64,000 bases of DNA from Reyranella humidisoli. Lineage in GTDB: Bacteria > Pseudomonadota > Alphaproteobacteria > Reyranellales > Reyranellaceae. This document shows positions 16,737 through 25,744 of the stretch, in pieces. The stretch covers positions 496,001 through 560,000 of the forward strand of contig NZ_JAHOPB010000002.1 in the NCBI RefSeq assembly GCF_019039055.1. Reading direction: 5' to 3'. A program made the position numbers and the translations under genes. Each line of letters begins with the position of its first letter. The first letter of the stretch is position 1. Below the pieces are notes generated by a model that was not told where the DNA came from, did no database searches, and saw only the letters and a program-made list of their open reading frames with translations.

Positions 16737-17861
16737 TCAGAGAACCGCAGAAGCGTTTTCGCCGCGCTCGTAGACCACGTGGGCCCGCCCGACCAGCAGG
16801 GGATCGAGCGCGCCAATCTTCTTCGGGTCCTTGCCGTCGTAGGGAAGCCGGTGCAGCAGGTAGCGCATCGCGTTCAGCCGCGCGCGTTTTTTGCAGTCCG
16901 ACTTTATGACCGTCCAGGGCGCGTCGGCCGTGTCGGTGTGCTGAAACATCGCTTCCTTCGCCTTGGTGTAATCTTCCCACTTGTCGAGGGACGCCAGATC
17001 GATGGGCGACAGTTTCCAGTGCTTGAGCGGATGAACCTGTCTTTCCTTGAAGCGTCTTCTCTGCTCCTCGCGGCTCACCGAGAACCAGAACTTGATCAGA
17101 TGCAGTCCGCTGCGCGTCAGGTTCCGCTCGAACTCGGGCGCCTGGCGCATGAACTCCTTGTATTCCTCGTCGGTGCAGAACCCCATCACCCTTTCGACAC
17201 CGGCCCGATTGTACCAGGAGCGGTCGAAGAGAACGATTTCACCGGCGGTCGGCAGCTCCTGCACATAGCGCTGGAAATACCATTGCCCGCGCTCCATTTC
17301 CGAGGGCTTCTCCAGGGCCACGACCCGTGCGCCGCGCGGATTGAGATGCTCCATGAATCGCTTGATCGCACCGCCCTTGCCGGCGGCGTCGCGGCCCTCG
17401 AAGAGAATGACGACCTTCTGCTTTTGCTCCTTGGTCCAATTCTGGAGCTTCAGCAGTTCCACCTGCAGCCCGTACTTGGCTTTCTCGTAGCTCCTGCGGA
17501 GCATGAGATTGCGATAGGGATAGCCGCCCTGCCGCCAGTCATCCGCCAGCTCCTCGTCCGGATGGGGGCCTGCGATAGCCTGCTCGGCCTCGGAACTTTG
17601 AAGGGCGCGCTTCAGGGCGATGGCGTCGTCGGGTGATGCTCCTGCCATGATCGCCTGAAGGGCTTCGGCCAACTCGTGCTTTCGGTCCGGAACCATCAGT
17701 CCGAGGATGTCGCGCACCGCGATTTCCTTCGAGTCCTCCGCAGCCTCGACGGCTTCTTTCTCGACCGACTTCTGGATCGAGCGGGCCGATTGCGATCGCG
17801 CCGTTTCGCCGAGTCTGACGGAACGCCGGGTGTTCGCGCGCGTGCTACTCTTCTTCTTCAT
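16737..17861 (-). CDS. ppk2: Polyphosphate kinase 2 family protein
   Basis: A 374-residue PPK2-family kinase, which moves phosphate between polyphosphate and nucleotides. Walker A is FEGRDAAGKGGAIKRF, the lid segment contains LEKPSEMERGQWYFQRYVQ, and VLFDRSWYNRAGVERVMGFC is the Walker B region. The first 100 or so residues are a charged extension rich in Lys, Arg and Ser, longer than in the shortest PPK2 proteins. It stands alone, with about 120-base gaps on each side. Whether it favours ADP or GDP cannot be told. Confidence 0.9.
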   Translation of the reverse strand: MKKKSSTRANTRRSVRLGETARSQSARSIQKSVEKEAVEAAEDSKEIAVRDILGLMVPDRKHELAEALQAIMAGASPDDAIALKRALQSSEAEQAIAGPHPDEELADDWRQGGYPYRNLMLRRSYEKAKYGLQVELLKLQNWTKEQKQKVVILFEGRDAAGKGGAIKRFMEHLNPRGARVVALEKPSEMERGQWYFQRYVQELPTAGEIVLFDRSWYNRAGVERVMGFCTDEEYKEFMRQAPEFERNLTRSGLHLIKFWFSVSREEQRRRFKERQVHPLKHWKLSPIDLASLDKWEDYTKAKEAMFQHTDTADAPWTVIKSDCKKRARLNAMRYLLHRLPYDGKDPKKIGALDPLLVGRAHVVYERGENASAVL

Positions 17862-17982
17862 GCCTGCGACCCTGGATGCGTGCTTCGAACTGATTCCGTA
17901 TTTCAGTTGAGGACCGGACGCCAGATCCCGGAATGATCCAGATCAAGCCGGGAGATCGCGCCGCTTCATGTGCGGTGCGCTG

Positions 17983-18738
17983 CTAGGCTCTCCGGATCAG
18001 ATAGGTATCCATGATCCATCCGTGTTCCCGCCGTGCCTCGCTGCGCCGGCGGTGGATCTCGTCGACGACCTCGTCCAGTTTGCCGGCGATCAGGATTTCG
18101 TCGGGTGTGCCGAGATAGGCTCCCCAGTAGATTTCCATGTTGGCGCCCGCGAAGCGCCGGTAGGTATCCTCGCCATCGAGCAGGACCACGGCGCTGTCGA
18201 CGCCATTGGGGAGGCCATCCGCCAGTCTGCGGCCGGTGGTGACCAGCACGGGTTCTGCGATGCGGTTCAGCGGTATTCCGTGTCGTGCGGCGAGGGCCTG
18301 GATCGCCGTGATGCCCGGGATCACCTCGAGGGCGATCTGGCCGTTGCCTGTCGCTGAGATGGCCTCGAGATTGCGGATCGTGCTGTCGTAGAGCATGGGG
18401 TCGCCCCACACCAGAATGCCGGCCGTCTCGCCATCCTTCATGTCCGCGATCATCTGCTCGAACACCGCCTGCTTGGCGGCGTTCAATTCGTCCACGCTGG
18501 CGCGGTAATCAGACGGTCGCGTATCGCGCGGCGGGCTTGGTGCCTCGACGAAACGGTGGGGATGACCGGGTGCGATGTGGCGGCGGCAAATTTCCTCGCG
18601 CAGCGCGCGCAGCTTCGCCTTGGCCGGCCCCTTGTCCATGAGGAAGAAGACGTCGGCGCGGTTCAGCGCCTTGACGGCCTGGACGGTCAGGTAGTCCGGG
18701 TCGCCGGCCCCGATGCCGATGATGAGGATCGTCTTCAC
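17983..18738 (-). CDS. cobF: Precorrin-6A synthase (deacetylating), CobF
   Basis: A 251-residue SAM-dependent tetrapyrrole methyltransferase that methylates C1 of precorrin-5 and releases acetate in aerobic cobalamin synthesis. The family glycine loop is at the N-terminus (IIGIGAGDPDYLTVQAV), with GILVWGDPMLYDSTIRNLE and VIPGITAIQALAARHGIPLN further on. GTG at 18738 gives the usual CobF length; a longer reading would extend into the MATE gene region. No other corrin-ring gene is near. Its product serves the adenosyltransferase encoded at 61580. Confidence 0.88.
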   Translation of the reverse strand: MKTILIIGIGAGDPDYLTVQAVKALNRADVFFLMDKGPAKAKLRALREEICRRHIAPGHPHRFVEAPSPPRDTRPSDYRASVDELNAAKQAVFEQMIADMKDGETAGILVWGDPMLYDSTIRNLEAISATGNGQIALEVIPGITAIQALAARHGIPLNRIAEPVLVTTGRRLADGLPNGVDSAVVLLDGEDTYRRFAGANMEIYWGAYLGTPDEILIAGKLDEVVDEIHRRRSEARREHGWIMDTYLIRRA

Positions 18739-18772
18739 GCTCTGCCTCGTTTGCGCCGCCTTGTGCCGGAGT

Positions 18773-20122
18773 TTAGCCGGTCCAGGCACGTCGAGTCGTC
18801 GAGAAGGCGAGCACGGCCGAGAACGCCACGATGCCCAATGCCACGCAGGTATAGAGGCCCGAGACGCCCCAGCCAAAATGGTCGAGGGCGAGCAGGCTTC
18901 CGCCGCCCGCAATGGTGATGCGGGTGATGTTGGCGCCGACCGGCCAGATCATTTCGCCGGTGCCCTGCGAGGCGAAATAGAGCGCCATGGCCAGGCCGAA
19001 GAAACCGTAGGCCGGGCCGACTATGCTGAGATAGTGACGGCCTGAGGCCAGCGCGCCGGGATTGGTGGTGAAGAGGCCGAGCCACAGGTCGGGCCAGACG
19101 GCGACGATCACGCCGATCGTCGCCGCGACGGCGCCGGCCATCAGGGCCCCGGTCCAGGCCATGCGCTGGGCGCGGGCATATTGCTTCGCGCCGATGTTCG
19201 TGCCGACGAGGGCGGTAAGGGCCGCACCGATCCCGAAGCTGATCGGGATCAGCATGTATTCCAGCCGCGAGCCGATGCCGTAGCCGGCGATGGCGGCGTC
19301 GCCTTCGCGGCCGATCAGGCCGGTGACGACCAGCACCGTGCCGTTGGTCAGGATGACCACGAGACACGCGATCAGGCCGACCTTCAGGATGTCGCGAAAG
19401 GCCCGCCAGCGAAATCCGTCGACCGGCCAGCGCAGCCGCAGGGGCGCCTTGGGGCCGATCAGCTTCGACAGCATCCAGAGCGCGGCGAGGGCAAAGGCGA
19501 TCACGGCCGCGATGGCCGGGCCGCGGATGCCGAAAGCGGGCAATCCGAACCAACCCAGGGTCAGCGCACCGGTGAGCGGGATCTGGATGGCCGCCGTCGC
19601 CACCAGGGCTAGGCCGGGCGTCTTCATGTCGCCGGTGCCGCGCAGGACCGAGGCCATGGAATTGGCGACCCAGTGGGCGACGCAGCCGGTGAAGAGGATG
19701 GTGGCGAAGGCCTCGGCGCGGTCGAGCGCGGCGCCGCTGCCACCCAGGGCGCCGTAGATCTGGCGGCCGAAGCCCACGAACACAATGGCGAACAGCACCG
19801 CCATGCCGAGCGCTATGGCCAGGGCATGCGCCGCGGCGGCCTCGGCCCCCGCCTTGTTGCCCGAGCCCAGAGCACGCGCCACGGAGGAGGAGATGCCGCC
19901 GCCCATGGCGCCGGCCGACATCATGCCGAGGGTCATCTGGGTCGGGAACACCAGCGCGAGGGCAGCGAGGTCGATCACGCCCAGCTGGCCTATGAAATAG
20001 CCGTCGGCAATGCTGACGAGGCTCTGCATGGCCACGTTCAGCACGTTCGGGGTCGCGAGGGTGAGGATGGTGGGCACGATCGGCCCGGCCAGCATCATCT
20101 GCCGGCGTTCTGCGGGTGTCAT
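18773..20122 (-). CDS. MATE family efflux transporter
   Basis: A 449-residue inner-membrane exporter with about twelve helices in two similar halves. The N-terminus LAGPIVPTILTLATPNVLNV and the SIADGYFIGQLG segment are typical of MATE (NorM/DinF-like) sodium- or proton-driven drug exporters. It is separated from cobF by 34 bases on the same strand. The substrate is unknown. Confidence 0.88.
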   Translation of the reverse strand: MTPAERRQMMLAGPIVPTILTLATPNVLNVAMQSLVSIADGYFIGQLGVIDLAALALVFPTQMTLGMMSAGAMGGGISSSVARALGSGNKAGAEAAAAHALAIALGMAVLFAIVFVGFGRQIYGALGGSGAALDRAEAFATILFTGCVAHWVANSMASVLRGTGDMKTPGLALVATAAIQIPLTGALTLGWFGLPAFGIRGPAIAAVIAFALAALWMLSKLIGPKAPLRLRWPVDGFRWRAFRDILKVGLIACLVVILTNGTVLVVTGLIGREGDAAIAGYGIGSRLEYMLIPISFGIGAALTALVGTNIGAKQYARAQRMAWTGALMAGAVAATIGVIVAVWPDLWLGLFTTNPGALASGRHYLSIVGPAYGFFGLAMALYFASQGTGEMIWPVGANITRITIAGGGSLLALDHFGWGVSGLYTCVALGIVAFSAVLAFSTTRRAWTG

Positions 20123-20188
20123 TGCAGGCTAAGTAGCACGCGCCGCGCCACGTGCTCGCGAGCTTATCTCATGGGCTGGGGAGTTTTG

Positions 20189-20485
20189 TCAGCGTCCCGC
20201 GCGCTGCGAAACGACGGCCTCGGCGAGCTGGTCGATCGTCACGATGTTGGCGGCAACGTTCATGGGAATGGTGACGTCGAACCGGTCCTCTAGCTCCATG
20301 ATCACATCCATGATCGTGAGCGAATCGACGGTCAGTCCCTTGGAGATGGCGGTCTGCGGGGTGATCGGCTTGCTGCCGACATTGTACGGAGCCAGAAGAT
20401 TGAAGATCTCGTGCATCACGTCGAACTGCAGCGAGGGCGCGGTGGCGGTGTGGGCGGGGACGACCAGTTCCTGAACGGCCTGCAT
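20189..20485 (-). CDS. Acyl carrier protein
   Basis: A 98-residue acyl carrier protein. The phosphopantetheine serine is in LTVDSLTIMDVIMELEDRF, and helices before and after follow the four-helix ACP pattern. Start MQAVQEL is chosen because GGAG lies 6 bases upstream; an alternative start at 20518 also has a GGAG. It is not beside fatty-acid synthase genes, so it is probably a specialised ACP. The Coq4-like gene is its upstream neighbour on the same strand, but no functional link is proven. Confidence 0.85.
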   Translation of the reverse strand: MQAVQELVVPAHTATAPSLQFDVMHEIFNLLAPYNVGSKPITPQTAISKGLTVDSLTIMDVIMELEDRFDVTIPMNVAANIVTIDQLAEAVVSQRAGR

Positions 20486-20596
20486 GTTTCGCTCCGTCGA
20501 GAGGAGGGGATGAGGCATTTCACTCCGCCGGCGTCCGCCTGTGAAATAACGTTTGGTTACCCCCTGTTGCGGGACGTTACGGAATGTTTCCGCCGT

Positions 20597-21562
20597 TCAG
20601 GCTGCGTGAACGATGTTGAGGCGGCGCCGGGCTTCGTCGATCGGCATTTCGACGTAGGGCCAATAGTCCCATTTGTCGGAGAGATCGGTGTTCACGAGGG
20701 CGCCACGCTCGATCGCGGCAAACATCCGCTCGGCGGCGCCCGGTTCGCCCAGCACACCGACGGTCGTGTAACCCTCGGCGGTCGGCCGAGCATTGAAACC
20801 GGCACTGAAGATCAGCACGGCGAACAGGATCAGGTAGAAGGGCCGCGTCTGCTTGAAGCCTGCGGTGAACGAGGCGACCTGCAGTTCGCCCGCCGGATCG
20901 GTGCCGTAGCCGCCCAGTACATGGCAGAAATCGTGATAGAGGCCAGCCTCGGGGAAGCCGAACCGCTCACCCGGCATGCCGAACCTGTTGGACTGGAAAT
21001 ACTCCCACATCGACCGGCCCAGCGTTCCGGCCGGCATTTTCTCCCAGGCACGATAGCGGCCAGCGAGTTCTCTGTCCTCGATCAGGCCGCGCATCCCCAG
21101 CACGCTCTTGGCCAGCGCCAGGACGCCGTGCTGGTCGAGCTGATTCTTCAGGATGTCGCCGACCTGGCTGCGGCGCAGCAGGTCGAGCTTGAAAAGCGTC
21201 GTGTGATGCTCGGCGAGCCGCCGCTGGTTGGCGAGTTCCGGCGTGGCGATGCCCAGCGCTTCCGCAAAGGCCTCGACCCTGCCGACGGTTTCGCGCGAGG
21301 GCACGCCGTCCGCCAGGGCCAGCACCAGCAGCCCCTGGACGAACTGGTGGCGGAGGTCGACCGACGGGAAGCCTGCGGCCAGTTCGGCGGGCGTGATCGG
21401 CTGCAGCGTGCCGATGTCTGCGTCGATGCGAAGGATCACCCGCCGCGCCGCGTCCATCAGCGCGAGTTGTGCCTTTCCCGGGCCGCCCGAGGCCGATGCC
21501 ACCGTCTTCATGGCGCGCAGCCCGAGAAGAGCGGCGGCGGGCTCCGGCTGCATCAGGCGCAT
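20597..21562 (-). CDS. TerB-like / Coq4-like two-domain protein
   Basis: A 321-residue protein. Residues 210-226 carry an exact HDxxH-x11-E pattern (H210, D211, H214, E226), the metal-binding signature of the Coq4 ubiquinone-biosynthesis family, with the segment up to about residue 300 as that domain. Residues 36-110 (DAARRVILRIDADI, HQFVQGLLVLALADGVPSRE, VEAFAEALGI) look like a TerB-type helical domain with its acidic ADG motif. Usual Coq4 proteins have no such N-terminal part. A role in quinone synthesis or lipid binding is inferred. It lies 13 bases from trmFO. Confidence 0.75.
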   Translation of the reverse strand: MRLMQPEPAAALLGLRAMKTVASASGGPGKAQLALMDAARRVILRIDADIGTLQPITPAELAAGFPSVDLRHQFVQGLLVLALADGVPSRETVGRVEAFAEALGIATPELANQRRLAEHHTTLFKLDLLRRSQVGDILKNQLDQHGVLALAKSVLGMRGLIEDRELAGRYRAWEKMPAGTLGRSMWEYFQSNRFGMPGERFGFPEAGLYHDFCHVLGGYGTDPAGELQVASFTAGFKQTRPFYLILFAVLIFSAGFNARPTAEGYTTVGVLGEPGAAERMFAAIERGALVNTDLSDKWDYWPYVEMPIDEARRRLNIVHAA

Positions 21563-21575
21563 GATCGTCCCTGTT

Positions 21576-22946
21576 TCACTCCGCCGCGAGAGGTGTCGGC
21601 TTCAGCCACTCGTCGAAGTCGCGAAGCGCCCGCACCGCCATCGCCTGCTTGCGCTCCTTGCCCTTGAAGCTGCCGTCGATGGGCGGGAACAGGCCGAAGT
21701 TGATGTTCATCGGCTGGAAGGTCGTGGCGTCGGCGCCGCCGGTAATGTGGCCGAGCAATGCGCCCATCGCCGTCGTCGGCGGCGGAGCGGCCTGCGCGCG
21801 GCCCAGTCTTTCTGCCGCCGCAAACCGTCCGGTCATCAGTCCGACGGCCGCGCTCTCGACATAGCCTTCGCAGCCGGTGATCTGGCCGGCGAAGCGCAGC
21901 CGCGGCATGGCCTTGAGGCGGAGCGTGCCGTCGAGCAGGCGTGGGCTATTGAGGAAGGTGTTGCGGTGCAGGCCGCCCAGCCTCGCGAACTCCGCGTTCT
22001 GCAGGCCGGGGATGGTTCGGAAGATGCGCGTCTGCTCTCCGTGCTTCAGCTTGGTCTGGAAGCCCACGATGTTCCACAAGGTGCCGAGCGCATTGTCCTG
22101 ACGCAGTTGCACCACCGCCCAGGGGCGATGCCCGGTGCGGGGATCGCGGAGGCCGACGGGCTTCATCGGCCCGAAGCGCAGGCTCTGCGGTCCCGTGGAT
22201 GCGATGACCTCGATCGGCTGGCAGCCCTGGAAGTAGGGCGTGTTGTGCTCCCACTCTTTGAACTCGGTCTTCTCGCCTGCGAGCAGCGCGGCGACGAACG
22301 CGTCGTACTGCGGCTTGTCCATCGGACAGTTGAAGTAATCGGCGCCGTCGCTGCCCTCGACATTGCCGGGACCGACCTTGTCGTAGCGCGACTGCTTCCA
22401 GGCGATCGACTGGTCGATGCTCTCGTGATGGACGATCGGCGCGATGGCGTCGAAGAAGGCGAGCGAGTCCTCGCCGGTCAGTTTGGCGATCGCCTCGGCC
22501 AGTGCGGGCGAGGTGAGCGGACCGGTCGCCACGATGACGCTGTCCCAGTCCTCGGGCGGCAGACCCGCGACTTCCTCGCGCTCCAGCGTCACCAGCGGAT
22601 GGGCGAGCAGGGTCTCCTGCACCGCGGCCGAGAAACCGTGGCGGTCGACCGCCAGTGCGCCACCGGCCGGCAGCTTGTGCGCGTCGGCCGAGCGCATGAT
22701 CAGCGAGCCGGCGCGGCGCATCTCTTCGTGGATCACGCCGACGGCGTTGTTCGCTGCATCGTCGGAGCGGAAGGAGTTGGAGCAGACCAGTTCGGCGAGA
22801 CTGTCGGTGAGATGGGCCTCGGTGCCGCGCACCGGCCGCATCTCGTGCAGCACCACCGGCACGCCCGCCTGGGCGAGTTGCCACGCAGCCTCGCTGCCCG
22901 CGAGACCGCCGCCGACGATGTGTACGGGCTTGGTGCTTGACGCCAT
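21576..22946 (-). CDS. trmFO: FAD/folate-dependent tRNA (uracil-54-C5)-methyltransferase TrmFO
   Basis: A 456-residue flavoenzyme that makes ribothymidine at tRNA position 54 using methylenetetrahydrofolate. The FAD-binding start [19 protein letters not shown], the motif [11 protein letters not shown] and the C-terminal [20 protein letters not shown] with [11 protein letters not shown] are diagnostic. The start at 22946 places the Rossmann motif near residue 8 as in homologues. It is divergent from ridA. It closes a minus-strand run with the Coq4-like and ACP genes downstream. Confidence 0.94.
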   Translation of the reverse strand: MASSTKPVHIVGGGLAGSEAAWQLAQAGVPVVLHEMRPVRGTEAHLTDSLAELVCSNSFRSDDAANNAVGVIHEEMRRAGSLIMRSADAHKLPAGGALAVDRHGFSAAVQETLLAHPLVTLEREEVAGLPPEDWDSVIVATGPLTSPALAEAIAKLTGEDSLAFFDAIAPIVHHESIDQSIAWKQSRYDKVGPGNVEGSDGADYFNCPMDKPQYDAFVAALLAGEKTEFKEWEHNTPYFQGCQPIEVIASTGPQSLRFGPMKPVGLRDPRTGHRPWAVVQLRQDNALGTLWNIVGFQTKLKHGEQTRIFRTIPGLQNAEFARLGGLHRNTFLNSPRLLDGTLRLKAMPRLRFAGQITGCEGYVESAAVGLMTGRFAAAERLGRAQAAPPPTTAMGALLGHITGGADATTFQPMNINFGLFPPIDGSFKGKERKQAMAVRALRDFDEWLKPTPLAAE

Positions 22947-22994
22947 GCTCTCCGACCTGAAACCGTGCGCCTCCCTTACAATGGAGTGCCCGGC

Positions 22995-23381
22995 ATGACC
23001 ATCAAGTTCCACAATCCCAAGTCCGTCTCCGTCGCCGGCAAATACAGCCTCGGCGTGGAGGTGCCGCCCGAAGCGCGCGTGCTCTACGTGTCGGGTCAGG
23101 TCGGCGTCGATTCGGCCGGAAAGCTGCAGGACGGCATCGAGGCGCAGAGCGACCAGGTCTGGAAGAATATCGGCGAGGTGCTCAAGGCCGGCGGTATGGA
23201 TTTCCGCGATATCGTGAAACTAACCGTCTTTCTGACGGACAGCCGCTTCATCCCGGCGTTCCGCGAGGTGCGCGGCAAGTATGTCGGGCAGGAGCCGTAT
23301 CCGGCGTCCACTCTGCTCGTGGTAGCGGGGCTGGCCGATCCCTCGATGCTGGTCGAGGTCGAGGTGATCGCCGCCAAGTAA
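22995..23381 (+). CDS. RidA family protein (reactive enamine/imine deaminase)
   Basis: A 128-residue YjgF/YER057c/UK114 protein; such proteins hydrolyse reactive enamines and imines made by PLP enzymes. Visible are [37 protein letters not shown] and the conserved arginine segment [20 protein letters not shown], followed by the terminal VEVEVIA strand. Start MTIKFHN is preferred to one 30 bases earlier. It is monocistronic, with a structured intergenic region downstream. Confidence 0.88.
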   Translation: MTIKFHNPKSVSVAGKYSLGVEVPPEARVLYVSGQVGVDSAGKLQDGIEAQSDQVWKNIGEVLKAGGMDFRDIVKLTVFLTDSRFIPAFREVRGKYVGQEPYPASTLLVVAGLADPSMLVEVEVIAAK

Positions 23382-23407
23382 CTCAGGAAAATCTTGAGAG
23401 CGAACGC

Positions 23408-23465
23408 CGGGAGCGGCCTGGTCGGGGTCTTGCCCAACTGATGCGACCCGCTGGGGCCGCTCCCG
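23408..23465. other. Strong nested hairpin in the longest gene-free stretch (23382-23687)
   Basis: CGGGAGCGGCC (23408-23418) pairs perfectly with GGCCGCTCCCG (23455-23465), and an inner stem GGGTC (23425-23429) pairs with GACCC (23445-23449). The structure could end ridA transcription, end the small minus-strand reading frame at 23487-23549, or be part of a small RNA. No clear U-tract is present on either strand. Apart from the small frame, nothing else is recognisable in the 306-base gap. Confidence 0.5.
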
Positions 23466-23486
23466 CCGTGCCGTTCGTGGGTGCCG

Positions 23487-23549
23487 CTATGCCGTGGCCC
23501 GAACGATTGCACCGGCAATCCTTGCGGCACGTTGCTTGGGTGGAAGCAT
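23487..23549 (-). CDS. Candidate small protein of 20 residues
   Basis: On the minus strand GGGAGG is followed after 5 bases by an ATG that opens 20 codons (MLPPKQRAARIAGAIVRATA) and a TAG. A TTGACA lies about 50 bases upstream of the start, and a strong hairpin follows the stop. The peptide would be basic and partly amphipathic. It resembles no family I know. The support is only the ribosome site and the flanking signals; it may not be translated. Confidence 0.3.
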   Translation of the reverse strand: MLPPKQRAARIAGAIVRATA

Positions 23550-23578
23550 CTAAACCTCCCTGCTGCAGGCGATGCTTG

Positions 23579-23607
23579 ATTCACGCACCGGCGGGTGCCG
23601 CTGTCAA
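23579..23607 (-). promoter_or_regulatory. Possible promoter for the small minus-strand gene
   Basis: On the minus strand a perfect TTGACA (plus-strand 23602-23607) is followed after 17 bases by GTGAAT (23579-23584), which matches the -10 consensus only in its last three bases. Transcription would begin about 20 bases before the GGGAGG at 23555-23560. Confidence 0.25.
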
Positions 23608-23687
23608 TGTAAACCGGCGAGAGCGGACTCGCACCGTGCCGGGGCTGGTGTCATTATCGGGCATCGAATGGTTCAAGCAGGCGAGCG

Positions 23688-24470
23688 TTGATTACCAGCA
23701 CCAAGAAGCCCGTGGTCGGGGTGATCGGCAATTCCGGCGTCGTGAACGACCGGCACAATGTCCAGCTTGTGGGGCAGCGAAACATGCGGGCGGTCGCCGA
23801 AGTCGCCGGCGCCCTGCCGTTGATGTTCGCGGGCACGCCGGACATCACCGACATCGAAGCCCTGTTGGGCGCGGTCGACGGTATTCTCCTCACCGGCGCA
23901 CGAGCCAATGTCCATCCGACGCGCTTTGGACTCGAGCCGCATCCCGCCCACGAACCGTATGACCAGGATCGCGACGCGATGGCGCTTGGGCTGATCGAGG
24001 CCTGCGTTGAGCGCGGCGTGCCGATCTTCGGCATCTGCCGCGGCTTCCAGGAAATGAACGTGGCATTCGGCGGTTCGCTGCATCCCGAGATTCGGGACAT
24101 TCCGGGCCGCATGAACCATCGCATGCCGCGCCTCGAGAATGGCGAGGTCCACCCCGATCCCACGGTCGTGTTTGCCGACCGCCACGAGGTGAAGCTCGTG
24201 CCGGAGGGCTACTTCGCCGGTCTGCTTGGATGCGACTGCATTCGCGTCAACTCGCTGCACGGGCAGGGGATCCTCGATCCCGGCAAGCGCGTCGCGATCG
24301 AAGGTGTGGCGGAGGACGGCACGATCGAGGCAATCTGCATTGCCGACGCGCCCGGCTTCGCCGTCGGCGTCCAGTGGCACGCCGAATACGATCCGCAGAC
24401 CAATCCGATCAACCGCAAGCTTTTCCAGGCGTTCGGCGCCGCACTCCGCGATCACGCGGACAACAAGTAG
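23688..24470 (+). CDS. Gamma-glutamyl-gamma-aminobutyrate hydrolase family protein (peptidase C26)
   Basis: A 260-residue class I glutamine-amidotransferase-like hydrolase of the PuuD/C26 type, which cleaves gamma-glutamyl amides. The nucleophile cysteine is in FGICRGFQEMNVAFGG, the catalytic histidine in GVQWHAEYDP, and LHPEIRDIPGRMNHRMP lies between. The frame opens with TTG at 23688; an ATG at 23668 is out of frame and soon stops. It stands alone after the structured gap. In polyamine degradation it would yield GABA; no other Puu polyamine gene is nearby. Confidence 0.85.
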   Translation: MITSTKKPVVGVIGNSGVVNDRHNVQLVGQRNMRAVAEVAGALPLMFAGTPDITDIEALLGAVDGILLTGARANVHPTRFGLEPHPAHEPYDQDRDAMALGLIEACVERGVPIFGICRGFQEMNVAFGGSLHPEIRDIPGRMNHRMPRLENGEVHPDPTVVFADRHEVKLVPEGYFAGLLGCDCIRVNSLHGQGILDPGKRVAIEGVAEDGTIEAICIADAPGFAVGVQWHAEYDPQTNPINRKLFQAFGAALRDHADNK

Positions 24471-24627
24471 CGAGCCAGCCTGATCTTCCGATTTGTGGAA
24501 TGCGTGAATGTGGGACTGCTCCTGGGACGTCGATGAAGCCCTGAAGGCAGCCGAACAGTTGCTCGCGACCAAGATCGGCCTCGGGACGGCAAACCCCGAG
24601 ACCGTGCCGTCGGCGGGATAACCAACC

Positions 24628-25611
24628 TCAACGCCGTGCGGTCGCGAGAACCGCTGGATTGACGACATGGCTCGGCGTGCCGGCGGCGTAGTCGACAATC
24701 TGGTCGAAGATGTCGCTGAACTGCACCTCGTATTCGTCGCGCGAGACGTAACCGATATGCGGTGTTGCGATGACGTTCGGCATGTTGAGCAGCGGATGAT
24801 CGGTGTCGAGCACCGGTTCCTTTTCGAACACATCGATGGCCGCCATGCCCGGGCGCCCGGCCTGGAGCGCGGCGACGAGCGCGCCCGGCTCGATCAGGGG
24901 CGCGCGGCTGGTGTTCACCAGGATCGCCGTTGGCTTCATCTCCGCGAGATCCGCCCGGGTGACGATGCCTCGGGTCGCATCCACCAGCCGCATGTGGAGC
25001 GAGAGCACGTCGCATTCCCGGAAGAAGGTCAGCTTGTCGGGTGCCACCTCGTGACCATCGCGCCGCGCATCTTCCCGCGTCTTCTCGCGAGACCAGACGA
25101 GCACGCGCATGCCGAAGGCGCGGCCGTAGCCCGCCACCGTCGCACCGATGCGGCCATAGCCGTAGATGCCCAGCGTCTTGCCGCGCAGCGTCGAGCCGAC
25201 ACCCATCTGCCAGCGGCCGGTCTTCAGCGCTTCGATCTGCTGCGGCAGCAGGCGCGACGCAGCGAGCGCCAGCGCCCAGGTCAGTTCCGCCGCGGCATAG
25301 GACGGCGTGCCGGCATGCTGGCTCGACGACACGACGATGCCGAGCCGCGTGCAGGCATCGATGTCGATATGGGGATAGACGCTGCGCTGGCTGATCAGTC
25401 TCAGCTTGGGCAGCCTCTCCAGCAGCGCCGCGCGGATCTGCGTGCGCTCGCGGAACAGGACCAGCACTTCCGTATCGGCCAGCCGTTCGGCCAGGCGATC
25501 GACGTCCTGCTCGTGGTCGTTCCAGATCGTGACCTCGTGACCCGCGAGCTTTGCGAAGCAGGGCAGGGTCCGCAGCGTGTCGAAGTAGTCGTCCAGGATC
25601 GTGATCTTCAT
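24628..25611 (-). CDS. D-2-hydroxyacid dehydrogenase family protein
   Basis: A 327-residue NAD-dependent dehydrogenase of the D-isomer 2-hydroxyacid family. The Rossmann motif is [20 protein letters not shown], the catalytic arginine lies in [15 protein letters not shown], the glutamate a little further on, and the histidine in [13 protein letters not shown]. Start MKITILDDY is chosen over upstream starts that would enter the region before nadE. It is divergent from nadE with a 133-base gap. The exact substrate (glycerate, lactate or phosphoglycerate type) is not evident. Confidence 0.87.
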   Translation of the reverse strand: MKITILDDYFDTLRTLPCFAKLAGHEVTIWNDHEQDVDRLAERLADTEVLVLFRERTQIRAALLERLPKLRLISQRSVYPHIDIDACTRLGIVVSSSQHAGTPSYAAAELTWALALAASRLLPQQIEALKTGRWQMGVGSTLRGKTLGIYGYGRIGATVAGYGRAFGMRVLVWSREKTREDARRDGHEVAPDKLTFFRECDVLSLHMRLVDATRGIVTRADLAEMKPTAILVNTSRAPLIEPGALVAALQAGRPGMAAIDVFEKEPVLDTDHPLLNMPNVIATPHIGYVSRDEYEVQFSDIFDQIVDYAAGTPSHVVNPAVLATARR

Positions 25612-25744
25612 GGCGCGATGCTGACTGCCGGGATGCGGCGTCGTCAAATACGCAGCGGATTGCCGAGGCATACTCTCCGTATATGGAGCGCGCAGGAGAA
25701 ATGCGGATGAACACCCGCTTAAATCGCGGCACACTGACGCCGAT

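Noticed and set aside
18739..18912. A longer CobF reading up to 18912
   Set aside because: The added residues are low complexity, overlap the end of the MATE gene, and CobF proteins start at the glycine-loop strand reached from the GTG at 18738.
24508..24621. A 37-codon plus-strand frame (starting MWDCSWDVDEALKAAEQLL) in the gap after the C26 hydrolase
   Set aside because: Its composition looks protein-like and it could be the end of a lost gene, but there is no ribosome site, an in-frame stop precedes the ATG directly, and I recognise no family.
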